This document shows, in pieces, positions 17,508 through 25,729 of a DNA stretch of 64,000 bases. The DNA lies in the NCBI GenBank assembly GCA_017469845.1, contig JAFUFP010000033.1, positions 1-64,000 on the forward strand, read 5' to 3'. The position numbers were made by a program, and so were the translations under genes. The stretch is from Bacteroidales bacterium. Its GTDB lineage: Bacteria; Bacteroidota; Bacteroidia; Bacteroidales; UBA932. Below the pieces are notes generated by a model. It had not been told where the DNA came from and ran no database searches. It was given only the letters and a program-made list of their open reading frames with translations. The stretch's first letter is position 1. Each line of letters starts with the position of its first letter.

Positions 17508-18794
17508 ATGAAAAGACAACTCACTAAATTGGAGAATCTCCTCCTCAAAATCTTCATCCTCGGCATTTTGGCCCTCGTGATGCTGATTCCTCTCGCTCTT
17601 GTGAAGGGGCAGATTTCATCAAGGAATGCTTACCACGAGATATCCGTGGACGACATCACATCAAGCTGGGGAGGATCCCAGACAATACTCTCGCCGACTC
17701 TCCGCTACGGCACCGTCACCGAAAAAGTCACTTTCATAGAAAGCGGAAGCGGAAAAGAAAGGGAGAAGAAGGTGGAACTCGAAGAAGGCGACGAGACTGT
17801 CTTTCCAGCGAATGTCGACTACAGGGTCAGCGCTTCCACAGAGATTCTCCATAGGTCAGTTTTCAAAGTTCCCGTCTATACGGCAACCATCCACGTGGAA
17901 GGCTCGTTCCTTCCGGGGCACAAGTTCTCTTCCGCCCAATATGCCGACCTCTCGATCGGGATAAGTGACTTAAGGGGAATCCAGGGTGCACCGACCCTCA
18001 CCATAGGCGGGAAGGGAATCCCCTTCCGCTCAAGCCGGGGAGCAATCTGCGCAAAACTCTATCCCGAAGAGATAGATTTCGGAAGCGACTCCATCTCTTT
18101 CAGCGCCGACATCCAACTCCGTGGTTCATGCTCCCTTCTTTTCGCCCCCGGGGCGGATCTTACGAACGTTACGATGAGTTCGGATTATCCGGAACCTTCT
18201 TTCACAGGTGATTTTCTGCCGGGCGAAAGAAGCGTCACACCGGAAGGCTTCTCGGCGTCCTGGACAGTGTCGCAGATCAACTGTGACTCCCTCGTTGACC
18301 CTTCATTCGGAGTCACTCTCGTTCAGAGCGTGACCGGATACAGGCAGACCGAAAGGGCCGTGAAGTACGGCCTTTTGGTGATACTTCTCGTGTTCATGGC
18401 TGGATTCGTGGTGGAGATGATTTCCGGGAAAACCATAAACCTCCTGCAGTATCTCGTGATTGGAGCTTCCCTCGTCCTTTTCTATTCCCTTCTGCTGGCG
18501 TTCTCCGAGTTCATACCCTTCGGATGGGCATACCTCATCGCGTGCGTAATGACAGTCGGAGCCCTTGTGTTCTATTTCCGCGGCATGGTGAAGTCCTCAT
18601 ACGCTTTTGCTATGGGAGGGCTCGTCGCGCTTGTCTACGGAATCATCTACATTCTTCTCGGAATGGAGACATTCGCTTTCCTCTCCGGAACAGTCCTTCT
18701 CTTCGCCATTCTTCTTGTTATCATGGCACTTACAAGAAAGATAAACACTACGGCGGAACTCCAGAAAGAAGAGTCTCGGCACACAATGCAATGA
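17508..18794 (+). CDS. creD: CreD-family inner-membrane protein
   Basis: 428 residues from the ATG at 17508, chosen because it begins the typical 'MKRQLTKLENLLLKIFILGI' membrane anchor; the 18 codons upstream are not signal-like. After the first membrane segment comes a large periplasmic beta-rich region ('DDITSSWGGSQTILSPTL', 'STEILHRSVFKVPVYTATI', 'FSAQYADLSIGISDLRGI'-like strands), and the last 140 residues hold five hydrophobic helices ('LLVILLVFMAGFVVEMISG' onwards). This is the CreD/inner-membrane layout of Bacteroidota; in E. coli creD belongs to the CreBC regulon and affects envelope integrity and colicin tolerance, while its biochemical role is unknown. No CreBC partner is nearby. 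Confidence 0.9.
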   Translation: MKRQLTKLENLLLKIFILGILALVMLIPLALVKGQISSRNAYHEISVDDITSSWGGSQTILSPTLRYGTVTEKVTFIESGSGKEREKKVELEEGDETVFPANVDYRVSASTEILHRSVFKVPVYTATIHVEGSFLPGHKFSSAQYADLSIGISDLRGIQGAPTLTIGGKGIPFRSSRGAICAKLYPEEIDFGSDSISFSADIQLRGSCSLLFAPGADLTNVTMSSDYPEPSFTGDFLPGERSVTPEGFSASWTVSQINCDSLVDPSFGVTLVQSVTGYRQTERAVKYGLLVILLVFMAGFVVEMISGKTINLLQYLVIGASLVLFYSLLLAFSEFIPFGWAYLIACVMTVGALVFYFRGMVKSSYAFAMGGLVALVYGIIYILLGMETFAFLSGTVLLFAILLVIMALTRKINTTAELQKEESRHTMQ

Positions 18795-18801
18795 CTGCAA
18801 G

Positions 18802-18990
18802 TCATGTTCTGATCAGATTTGAGGAAGTTGAAATCAGAGAGAACATCCAAAATCTTGTCCAACAATGAAATTCGTTTATGAATCTGCCCTGCTTGCGGAG
18901 ATATCCGGATATCTGCTCTGCGGACCACTGCTTCTCAGAGAGCAGCCTTTCCACGTCACGCATCATGATCTCACGCTTCTTGCTGTTCAC
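18802..18990 (-). pseudogene. IS30-type transposase relic
   Basis: A short minus-strand frame contains, at about 18880-18963, the stretch 'RDVERLLSEKQWSAEQISGY' followed by 'LRKQGRF', closely resembling the conserved 'WSPEQISG' region of IS30-family transposases. The sequence then degenerates; no DDE catalytic region, helix-turn-helix start or terminal repeats were found. It is best read as the eroded remnant of an insertion element. Confidence 0.55.
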
Positions 18991-19184
18991 GACCCCCTGA
19001 TTTTTTCATTTTTTTATAAAACTGAAGGGAGAGCTTGACGATTGAGAACGAGGGTCGTTTTCGACCCGGATCTACTCAAGTGGAACTACCTCTCCAAAAC
19101 CATATGATTGCACCAACTTATTTTTTATGATTACATAATTGACGTTGTTCTTTCCATGAAAAAATGCGACATTTGCGATTGACT

Positions 19185-19505
19185 ATGAGTCAAAAGGACA
19201 TCATACAGGGAATGAAAGAGCTTGCTTCCGCCGTGCTGCCACCCGGAGCGGAAGCTCTGCTTTTCGGGTCCCGCGCCAGGGGCGACGCCCGCCCGGATTC
19301 CGACTGGGATATTCTGATCCTTATCAATGGGGATAGGGCTACCGGAGCGGATTTCGACAAATATGCCTATCCTTTTGTGAATTACGGCTGGTCCATTGGT
19401 GAGCAGGTGAATCCACTCATCTACTCCTTCTCCGACTGGGACCGTCGCAGCATCACCCCATTCTACAAGAACGTTCAATCAGAAGGAATAAGCCTATGCC
19501 GTTGA
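19185..19505 (+). CDS. MNT-type nucleotidyltransferase (antitoxin-like)
   Basis: 106 residues from the ATG at 19185; another ATG 21 bases upstream is possible. The core motif 'LLFGSRARGDARPDSDWDIL' is the GSxARG...SDxD signature of minimal nucleotidyltransferases, which pair with HEPN toxins and neutralise them by AMPylation. The start codon of the HEPN gene overlaps the end of this gene, as in intact modules, but that partner is cut short after 32 codons (19496-19594), so the module is no longer complete. It is flanked by two transposase relics. Confidence 0.85.
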   Translation: MSQKDIIQGMKELASAVLPPGAEALLFGSRARGDARPDSDWDILILINGDRATGADFDKYAYPFVNYGWSIGEQVNPLIYSFSDWDRRSITPFYKNVQSEGISLCR

Positions 19506-19594
19506 CAGATGAAGAGAGGAATGCTATTGCCGTGTACCGCCCGGATAAAGCAAAAGCTGCCTCTGTCGTCATGCCACGCATACCCTCAAAGTGA
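19496..19594 (+). pseudogene. Truncated HEPN-domain toxin gene
   Basis: A 32-codon frame (MPLTDEERNAIAVYRPDKAK...) begins inside the last codons of the MNT gene and stops at TGA 19592-19594. 'LTDEER...YR.DKA' matches the start of HEPN partners of MNT proteins, which normally run to about 120-140 residues and carry the RxxxxH motif. That part is missing, replaced by the TnpB relic that begins just beyond. Probably destroyed by an insertion/deletion event. Confidence 0.6.
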
Positions 19595-19812
19595 ATTCGT
19601 AGGCCTTTCCCAAAGGATGTTCAGCGCGGCGTTCCGGCATAAAGGTCGTAGTGCGTCCCGCATTCCGGGCATGTCCATTCCCTGTCGGAAAGAGTGAGGT
19701 CGGAGCCAGGATACCCGCAGACGGAACATGTGTCCGAGGGGAAGAACGTACCGACGCAAGAAATTTTTCTTATTTTTGCACGTTTTCCACAAAAACGGAC
19801 TCGACAAAACAC
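19586..19812 (-). pseudogene. IS200/IS605 OrfB (TnpB) C-terminal relic
   Basis: On the minus strand, 'FFPSDTCSVCGYPGSDL' and 'DREWTCPECGTHYD' form the Cys4 zinc ribbon typical of the TnpB/OrfB C-terminus (two CxxC pairs). The usual following 'R..NAALNIL' is present but in a neighbouring frame ('RNAALNILWE', about 19586-19640), so a frameshift separates the two parts. The RuvC-like catalytic region is absent. Only the last fifth of the gene survives. Confidence 0.65.
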
Positions 19813-19820
19813 CGACCCTT

Positions 19821-21278
19821 ATGGCCAAGCAGAACCAGTACCTGGAATCAAAGCCCCGTTATGAGATTCTCGACGGGCTGCGCGGCGTCGCCGCGATGAT
19901 GGTGATCATCTTCCATCTTTTCGAAACCTATGCCCACGGGCAGCAGCACGTGAACCACGGATACCTTGCCGTGGACTTTTTCTTCGTCCTCTCAGGATTC
20001 GTCATCGGATACGCCTATGACGACAGATGGGACAGGATGACAACGTGGGGATTCTTCAAACGGAGACTCACCCGCCTTCACCCCCTCGTCATAATGGGAA
20101 CGATAATAGGAGCATGCCTGTTCTTCTTCGGAGCGGACGCCTTCCGGAAGATAATGACATCTCCATCGTGGATGTTCTTCGTATGCCTTGTGATGGGATT
20201 CTTCATGGTGCCTACGGGACCGAAGATGGACATAAGGGGATGGAGCGAAATGAACTCATTCAACGGGCCCAACTGGACCCTCACGTTCGAGTACATCGGC
20301 AACATCCTTTACGCCTTCATTTTCCGAAGGCTCCCGACGATAGTTCTCTGCGTCCTGGCCGCCCTCGCCGCAGTTCTAACCCTCGACCTTACGATGGGAT
20401 GGGATCTTTTCGGATTGTTCCCGGTTAATGAATTCACCCGACCCGACGGAACGGTGATGCACTTCGGAGGACCCCAGTATCACGTCAAGGGAGGATGGTC
20501 CCTGACGGCCCAGCAGATCTATATAGGTTTCAGCAGGCTTCTGTACCCGTTCCTTTGCGGACTCATAATTTCAAGGATTCTGCCCAAGCACAGAACCGAA
20601 TCCAATCCCAGCGGAAGTCCCTTCCACGTAAGAGGAGGATTCTGGTGGGCCGCCCTCGCCCTTGTCGTCATATTCTCCGTTCCCTGCATCGGCGGAAAGG
20701 ACGGCATCCCCAACGGACTTTACCAGGCGGTGATGATTCTATTCGCATTCCCTCTCATCGTACTTCTTGGAGCGGGCAGCAAGACTACCGACCCCACCAG
20801 CACCAAGATATGCAAGTTCCTCGGGGACATCTCATACCCGATCTACATCACACACTACCCTCTCATCTACATGCATATGGATTTCGCGAGGACACACGCC
20901 GACGCTCCGCTGTGGATCCATATAGCCGTATCGGCAGGAGTGTTCTTCTTCGCGATCATCATGGCATACGGAGTCTTCAAGATGTATGACGAGCCGGTCC
21001 GCAAATGGCTTACGGAGCATTGGCTCAAGGGTGAGCAGAAGCTCCCCCGTTGGCTCAAAATCACCGGCTGCACCCTTGCCGTGCTGGCGCTCTTCTCGGG
21101 TCTTTATCACACGAACAAACTGAAGTTCATGGGCCTCACCTACGAGGAGCCGACAGTCCAGACGACACGTCCTTCCCAGGGAGGCGGACAGGCTCAGAGC
21201 GCTCCCGCTCCCAAACCGGTTCCCGCTTCCGGAAGCCAGTCATCCGCCGGAGCGGATTCTTCTTCAGCGGGAAACTGA
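19821..21278 (+). CDS. Acyltransferase 3 (OafA/YrhL-type) membrane protein
   Basis: 485 residues from the ATG at 19821. The N-terminus 'YEILDGLRGVAAMMVIIFHL' with the following 'FFFVLSGFVIGYAYDDR' and 'FFKRRLTRLHPL' is diagnostic of acyltransferase family 3, integral membrane enzymes that O-acylate extracytoplasmic sugars. About ten hydrophobic helices follow ('FLGDISYPIYITHYPLIYMH' near residue 330). The last 50 residues are a low-complexity Ala/Ser/Gln/Pro tail that is probably disordered. It has a TATTTTTG -7 box at 19771-19778 and a strong terminator downstream. The acceptor is unknown and there are no glycan genes beside it. Confidence 0.88.
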   Translation: MAKQNQYLESKPRYEILDGLRGVAAMMVIIFHLFETYAHGQQHVNHGYLAVDFFFVLSGFVIGYAYDDRWDRMTTWGFFKRRLTRLHPLVIMGTIIGACLFFFGADAFRKIMTSPSWMFFVCLVMGFFMVPTGPKMDIRGWSEMNSFNGPNWTLTFEYIGNILYAFIFRRLPTIVLCVLAALAAVLTLDLTMGWDLFGLFPVNEFTRPDGTVMHFGGPQYHVKGGWSLTAQQIYIGFSRLLYPFLCGLIISRILPKHRTESNPSGSPFHVRGGFWWAALALVVIFSVPCIGGKDGIPNGLYQAVMILFAFPLIVLLGAGSKTTDPTSTKICKFLGDISYPIYITHYPLIYMHMDFARTHADAPLWIHIAVSAGVFFFAIIMAYGVFKMYDEPVRKWLTEHWLKGEQKLPRWLKITGCTLAVLALFSGLYHTNKLKFMGLTYEEPTVQTTRPSQGGGQAQSAPAPKPVPASGSQSSAGADSSSAGN

Positions 21279-21304
21279 CAAAGGAAACACCATAGAGCAT
21301 AGGG

Positions 21305-21338
21305 CCCGAAGGACAAGTTTCTTCGGGTCTTTTCTTTT
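21305..21338 (+). terminator. Terminator of the acyltransferase gene
   Basis: CCCGAAG (21305-21311) and CTTCGGG (21321-21327) form a stem followed by TCTTTTCTTTT, a standard intrinsic terminator. Confidence 0.8.
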
Positions 21339-21952
21339 CAGAGGATATCGTTCTTGAAGGTCTTGCTCACCGTGATATTGTCCCCGTGCACGGAAATGGA
21401 TTCCAGAAGGGCGCTGACGGTCGCCTTCACCTTATCTGAAGTGACTTTCCCGGAAAGGGACTTGTAAGGATAGTATAGGGTTGCCTTCAACCCTTCAGAG
21501 ATGAGTACCTCCACCATGACCCTGTATTGCTGAGGGGTTATGCGGTACCGTAGGCCCATCTCTTCCAAGGTTCCGCCTATGAGGGCATTGGCCGTGGTGA
21601 TATTCACCTCCTGAATCATCATTCTCTTGCGGAAGGCAGTTATCTCGTCTTCAGCCACTTCCCTGAAATACTCCCCCATGTGAAGCATAACGGAGGCTAT
21701 CCATTCGGCGTTCTTACGGCTGAGAGGGAACCAGCCGTCCCCTTTCCTCGCTTTCACGGAGGATTTCAGGGAAGGGATGACGGTGGAAAGGCATCGTTCC
21801 ACAGTGATCATATTATCCCACTGGTAGATTTCCGCGCGCATCGCCTTGCGTACTCCCCTAACGTAATATTTCACGAAATCCTCCTTGTCGGGGATGAGTC
21901 CTTCCGGGAGATCTTCCGGAAAGGGGATTTCGCGCCTGTGAGTTTTTCCCAT
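21338..21952 (-). CDS. Conserved-looking hypothetical protein
   Basis: 204 residues, no signal peptide, no membrane segments, mostly alpha-helical by composition. I do not recognise the family. Noticeable stretches are 'LPEGLIPDKEDFVKYYVRGV', 'DGWFPLSRKNAEWIASVM', 'MMIQEVNITTANALIGGTLE' and 'YRITPQQYRVMVEVLISEGL'. It lies 73 bases downstream of the sigma-factor-like gene on the same strand, so the two may be transcribed together. No function is proposed. Confidence 0.6.
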   Translation of the reverse strand: MGKTHRREIPFPEDLPEGLIPDKEDFVKYYVRGVRKAMRAEIYQWDNMITVERCLSTVIPSLKSSVKARKGDGWFPLSRKNAEWIASVMLHMGEYFREVAEDEITAFRKRMMIQEVNITTANALIGGTLEEMGLRYRITPQQYRVMVEVLISEGLKATLYYPYKSLSGKVTSDKVKATVSALLESISVHGDNITVSKTFKNDIL

Positions 21953-22025
21953 GTCGCCGATTCTTGGTGTATACGGTTACATATACCACGATGAGAGTGA
22001 TATTTTTCGGAACACGAGGAATTTT

Positions 22026-22562
22026 TCAGGCGACTTCCCCCAGGATGTCCCGAAGTTTCGACTTCATCTTGCTCGCTTCGACCGCCGCTCTTGAAGGGGT
22101 GGTCCCGAGAAGAGGTGCCATCTGCGAAGAATGCAGTCCTTCGCCCACAAAATTGAAAATGGTTCTCTGCCTTTCGCTGAGCTTCTCCACAGCCTTACCG
22201 AGGAGAGCCTCCATTTCAGTTTCCAGAAGGGCGGAATCGGTTCCCCGGGAATCCGCGAAACGGGCGTCCCTCTGGAAGATGCTCTCACCCTCCTCGTCGA
22301 AGTACCCTTCGTCAAGGCTCATGAATTTCCTCTTTCCCTTGTCGCACCCCTTCACGAAATCATACACTACGCTCGAAGCTATCCTGGAGATATAGGTCTT
22401 GGGAGAGGAAAGCGAAGGGTCATATGAACCCCTTAGATAGAATCTTTCGATTGTCATGGAGACCATTTCGTTGACATCGTCCTCGCAAAAACGTCTGCCA
22501 AGAGAAGAAAGACGACAAAGAACCGCCGCGCGGGCGCAAGAAAGGATAGAATTTCCGTCCAT
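22026..22562 (-). CDS. ECF-type RNA polymerase sigma factor-like protein
   Basis: 178 residues from the ATG at 22560-22562; the frame is open far upstream, but that stretch has no sigma features. The N-terminal half resembles region 2 ('FCEDDVNEMVSMTIERFYLR', 'SSPKTYISRIASSVVYDFVK'), followed by an acidic linker, then a region 4-like helix-turn-helix ('KLSERQRTIFNFVGEGLHSS', 'GTTPSRAAVEASKMKSKL'). The spacing and length fit extracytoplasmic-function sigma factors. No anti-sigma gene is next to it, and the downstream neighbour is unrecognised. Confidence 0.7.
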   Translation of the reverse strand: MDGNSILSCARAAVLCRLSSLGRRFCEDDVNEMVSMTIERFYLRGSYDPSLSSPKTYISRIASSVVYDFVKGCDKGKRKFMSLDEGYFDEEGESIFQRDARFADSRGTDSALLETEMEALLGKAVEKLSERQRTIFNFVGEGLHSSQMAPLLGTTPSRAAVEASKMKSKLRDILGEVA

Positions 22563-23019
22563 TTGAGAAATTTTTACCGTGTAACTTAAAAAACTCACGA
22601 TCGCGTAATGTACCACCGTGTCCTTTCGGCTCGGTTGGTGTCCTCTCGTGCAAAGGATCTCCGGAATCCTCAGTGGATTCCCGTCGGGCACGCATTCCCG
22701 ACTTTGGATGGTCAGTGACCGGACTGTCTTTCCGCAAAAATCATTCCCGAAAAAGATTCCCTTTTTGGGGTGACATGCTGACATAAGGCGCGTTCTTGTC
22801 ACTTACCATTATCATATACCGCGGAAATTCTCTTTTTTTCTCCGGAAATTGAAAAAATTCCAAAAAAAATGCACTTTCCCCCGAAAACCCGCTCCGAAGA
22901 CAGCGCATAAGCATATGTATACTCCCGACACGGCCGGGGAATCCGCCAAGTGAACGTAGTGCGCAAAAGCATTGCGCAATAGAGATTGTTTTCCCATATT
23001 TGCCGAAACGAAGAAAAGT
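22563..23019. promoter_or_regulatory. Divergent intergenic region with WYL-gene promoter
   Basis: 457 bases between the sigma-factor-like gene (minus) and the WYL regulator (plus), without a credible gene. On the plus strand TTG at 22972-22974 and CATATTTG at 22995-23002 are 20 bases apart, one mismatch from the consensus, 17 bases before the WYL start. Confidence 0.45.
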
Positions 23020-24063
23020 ATGCCCGCATCCAAGAACGCACTAATCCGCTACAGGACCATCGACCGGTGCCTCAGGAACCGCTACCGCCGGTGGACACTC
23101 GAAGATCTCATCGAAGCGTGTTCAGACGCCCTTTACGAATACGAGGGGCGTGACGAGAACGTGTCGCGCCGGACAGTCCAGATGGACATCCAGATGATGC
23201 GTTCCGACAAGTTGGGTTACAACGCCCCCATAAAAGTAGTCGACCGCAAATACTACATTTATGAGGATCCCGACTTCTCGATAACGGAGTCCCCCCTCTC
23301 GGCCCAGGACGTTGAGAAAATGGGGCAGGCCGTGAAAGTCCTGCGCCAGTTGTCCGGATTCAGGGAATTCGCCGGAATGGAGGGGATCGTGGGGCAGCTC
23401 GAAGACCTTGCACACAGCAAAAGGGAGAATACCCCTCCCGTCATCTTCTTCGACAAGAACGACCGTCTCAAGGGTCTTGAGCACATCGAGCCCATACACG
23501 GGGCCATCCTCCGGAAAAGGCCACTCAGGATGGAGTATCAGAGCTTCCGGGCAAGGAACGAATCCGCCTTCATCTTCCATCCGTACGCCTTGAAGGAATT
23601 CAACAACCGGTGGTTCGTCTTCGGAAGGAGAAAAGGTGTGGGGGCCGTCCTCAATCTCGCCCTCGACAGGATCCTATCCCTTGAGGAGGACGGTTCCACC
23701 CCCTTCATGGAAGACCCCTCCTTCGATCCCGAGAAATGGTTCTCCGACATGGTGGGAGTCACAAAGACTTCTTCCGACAAGCCTCAGAGGGTACTTCTTC
23801 TGGTTTCAAGGGAGGAGGCCCCGTACATTCTCACAAAGCCTCTTCACTCCAGCCAGAAAATGACCGAACGGCGAAAGGACGGATGCATCATCGTGGAACT
23901 CAAAGTCATCCTCAACAGGGAGCTGGTCCGTCTTCTGCTCGGCTACGCCGAAGGGATAAAGGTACTGCAACCAAGAAGGTTGGCTGCCCAGGTGAAGGAG
24001 CACCTTTCGAAGGCCGCCGACCTCTATGACGGGAATATCCCCGAAAAGGATACTGAGATTTAA
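23020..24063 (+). CDS. WYL-domain transcriptional regulator
   Basis: 347 residues from the ATG at 23020, 17 bases after the -7 box. The N-terminus is a winged helix-turn-helix ('RYRTIDRCLRNRYRRWTLED', 'VSRRTVQMDIQMMRSDKLGY'). The middle and C-terminal parts carry the WYL fold ('IHGAILRKRPLRMEYQSF', 'FHPYALKEFNNRWFVFGRR', 'FDPEKWFSDMVGV') and a WCX-type tail. WYL proteins sense nucleic acid or other ligands and are often regulators of DNA-damage or phage responses. No obvious target is next to it; the following gene is on the opposite strand. Confidence 0.88.
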   Translation: MPASKNALIRYRTIDRCLRNRYRRWTLEDLIEACSDALYEYEGRDENVSRRTVQMDIQMMRSDKLGYNAPIKVVDRKYYIYEDPDFSITESPLSAQDVEKMGQAVKVLRQLSGFREFAGMEGIVGQLEDLAHSKRENTPPVIFFDKNDRLKGLEHIEPIHGAILRKRPLRMEYQSFRARNESAFIFHPYALKEFNNRWFVFGRRKGVGAVLNLALDRILSLEEDGSTPFMEDPSFDPEKWFSDMVGVTKTSSDKPQRVLLLVSREEAPYILTKPLHSSQKMTERRKDGCIIVELKVILNRELVRLLLGYAEGIKVLQPRRLAAQVKEHLSKAADLYDGNIPEKDTEI

Positions 24064-24157
24064 AATTCCCCTCCCCCTTGCGAAAGCGCCATAAAGGAAG
24101 ACCGCCCTCCCCTGAAGGAAGACGGTCCGGAAAAATATGCGAAAAAACAGGGAATTG

Positions 24158-25492
24158 TCATTTGACCTTCACACAGATCATATGGGTCTGGTCACGGAGA
24201 ATGAGGCGTCCGCCAGAAAGAGCCATAGGAGCCCAGTTCTGGCTGCCGAAAGCGCTGCCGCCTCCGGGAGGGCCAGGAGCGTTGCCGGTACTCTTGGGCA
24301 TTCCGTCGATGAGAATTTCAGCTTCGGATATCTTCTTGAAGGATTCTCCGCTCGGTTCAATCAGATACAGTTTGCTTGCACCGTCGGTCGCGAGCATCAG
24401 TCCGTCAACTATTATGATGCTTCCGCGGTCGAAGTCGGGGTTGCGGGCAGTTTTCCACTTGACGTTGCCTTCCGTATCCATGCACATGAGGCCGTCCCTC
24501 TTGGCGTTGGTGCGGTACATTCCGTAGAAGTAGCCGTCGTGGAAGATGGCGGGCTTGGTCTGGTCGCCGAAAGCGGTGGTGCGGAAGAGTTCCTTCGGAG
24601 TGAAGCTCCCGTCGGAGTTTTTCGTCACCTGGATCATAAGGGCGCCGAGTTCATAGCCGCCGACCATCAGCAGACGGTTGTCCCCGCAGGGAGTCACCAT
24701 TCCGCAGGGAATGCGGCATTCCCACTCAGCGAAGTCCCACAGGACCTTTCCGTCGGAAGGACGGATGCCGACGATATGTCCCTTTTCAGGGGTTCCGCCA
24801 CCCCACCCGCCGGCGGAGGATGCGGTCGCCATAACGATCTGGTCCTCTCCGGATATTTTCACCAGATTGGGGGAAGAGTATCCTGTAGGTCCGAGAGATG
24901 CGGTCTTCCAGACTTCGGCTCCGGTATTATTGTCGTATGCCACCACTCCGGCGCCGGGTGCCTGTGAAGCCACGATGAGAAGATTGCCGCAAATGAGGGG
25001 GCACTGGGATATCGCCCATGTGGGGATGTTCCCTCCGCCGTAGTCCTTCCACACGTTGTGGTTCCAGACGGGCTTATGGGTATTGATGTCGATGCAGTAG
25101 AGGTCTCCGTAGGGGCCTACGCTGTAGACTTTGTCGGAGTCGATGACCGGAACGCTCCTTGAACCGGGGAACATAACGGATCCGGGAGCTTCATAGCCGA
25201 AGTTCCACAGTTCCTTTCCGGTGGAGATGTCATAACACCTCATGGTGTCACCCACTTCGTCGTTACGGTCAAGGAGATAGACTTTCCCGTCCTTTATGAC
25301 AGGGCCTCCGAAACCTATACCGACATCCACGCTCCAGAGGACCTCCGGACCCGAAGCGGGCCAGGAGCGCATTATTCCCGTTTCAGGGGAATGGCCGTCT
25401 CGGGAAGGTCCCTGATACTGGGGCCAGTCCTGGGCCAGGGCATTTCCGCAAAGAAGGGCGGCAGCCGCGATTGCAACGATACTTTTTTTCAT
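24158..25492 (-). CDS. Secreted PQQ-like beta-propeller protein
   Basis: 444 residues with a cleavable signal peptide (MKKSIVAIAAAALLCGNALAQ). The mature start 'WPQYQGPSRDGHSPETGI' is the usual entry motif of the secreted PQQ-like/WD40-like propellers found in Planctomycetes-Verrucomicrobia and some Bacteroidota. Repeated blades follow with 'V..Y....G.E.W' patterns ('CYDISTGKELWNF', 'CIDINTHKPVWNHNV', 'AYDNNTGAEVWKT'). No dehydrogenase catalytic Asp/Glu-Cys-Cys arrangement was seen, so PQQ binding is not implied. It is a paralogue of the propeller at 49612-50865 at the far end of the neighbouring operon and is transcribed away from it. A TATATTTG box lies at 25534-25541 (minus). Confidence 0.85.
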   Translation of the reverse strand: MKKSIVAIAAAALLCGNALAQDWPQYQGPSRDGHSPETGIMRSWPASGPEVLWSVDVGIGFGGPVIKDGKVYLLDRNDEVGDTMRCYDISTGKELWNFGYEAPGSVMFPGSRSVPVIDSDKVYSVGPYGDLYCIDINTHKPVWNHNVWKDYGGGNIPTWAISQCPLICGNLLIVASQAPGAGVVAYDNNTGAEVWKTASLGPTGYSSPNLVKISGEDQIVMATASSAGGWGGGTPEKGHIVGIRPSDGKVLWDFAEWECRIPCGMVTPCGDNRLLMVGGYELGALMIQVTKNSDGSFTPKELFRTTAFGDQTKPAIFHDGYFYGMYRTNAKRDGLMCMDTEGNVKWKTARNPDFDRGSIIIVDGLMLATDGASKLYLIEPSGESFKKISEAEILIDGMPKSTGNAPGPPGGGSAFGSQNWAPMALSGGRLILRDQTHMICVKVK

Positions 25493-25533
25493 TTGAGATG
25501 TTTGTGTTAAACAACAAAGGGTTAAATACGTGG

Positions 25534-25541
25534 CAAATATA
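25534..25541 (-). promoter_or_regulatory. -7 box of the minus-strand propeller gene
   Basis: CAAATATA on the plus strand reads TATATTTG, a perfect -7 element 42 bases upstream of the start at 25492. No clear -33 partner is present. Confidence 0.45.
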
Positions 25542-25695
25542 GCCTTTTATCATTTTTCGCATACCTCAGTGCAATCCGCCCCGACGCCAAAACGAATAAA
25601 ACAACCTCATCACGAATCGCGGTTTCCGGTCGTTCGTTTTGAGAATTGAATTTTCGCTTTTACGGAGAACGGCACTTTATATGCTGACAAATGAG

Positions 25696-25703
25696 TACTT
25701 TTG
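25696..25703 (+). promoter_or_regulatory. -7 promoter box of the 25-kb operon
   Basis: TACTTTTG is a perfect TAnnTTTG element 27 bases before the histidine kinase start at 25730. No good TTG lies at the standard spacing, so the promoter may depend on an activator. It is the only obvious promoter of this type I noticed at the head of the 25.7-50.9 kb gene run. Confidence 0.5.
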
Positions 25704-25729
25704 TTGTTGCGCAAAAAAAGCCCAAATAA

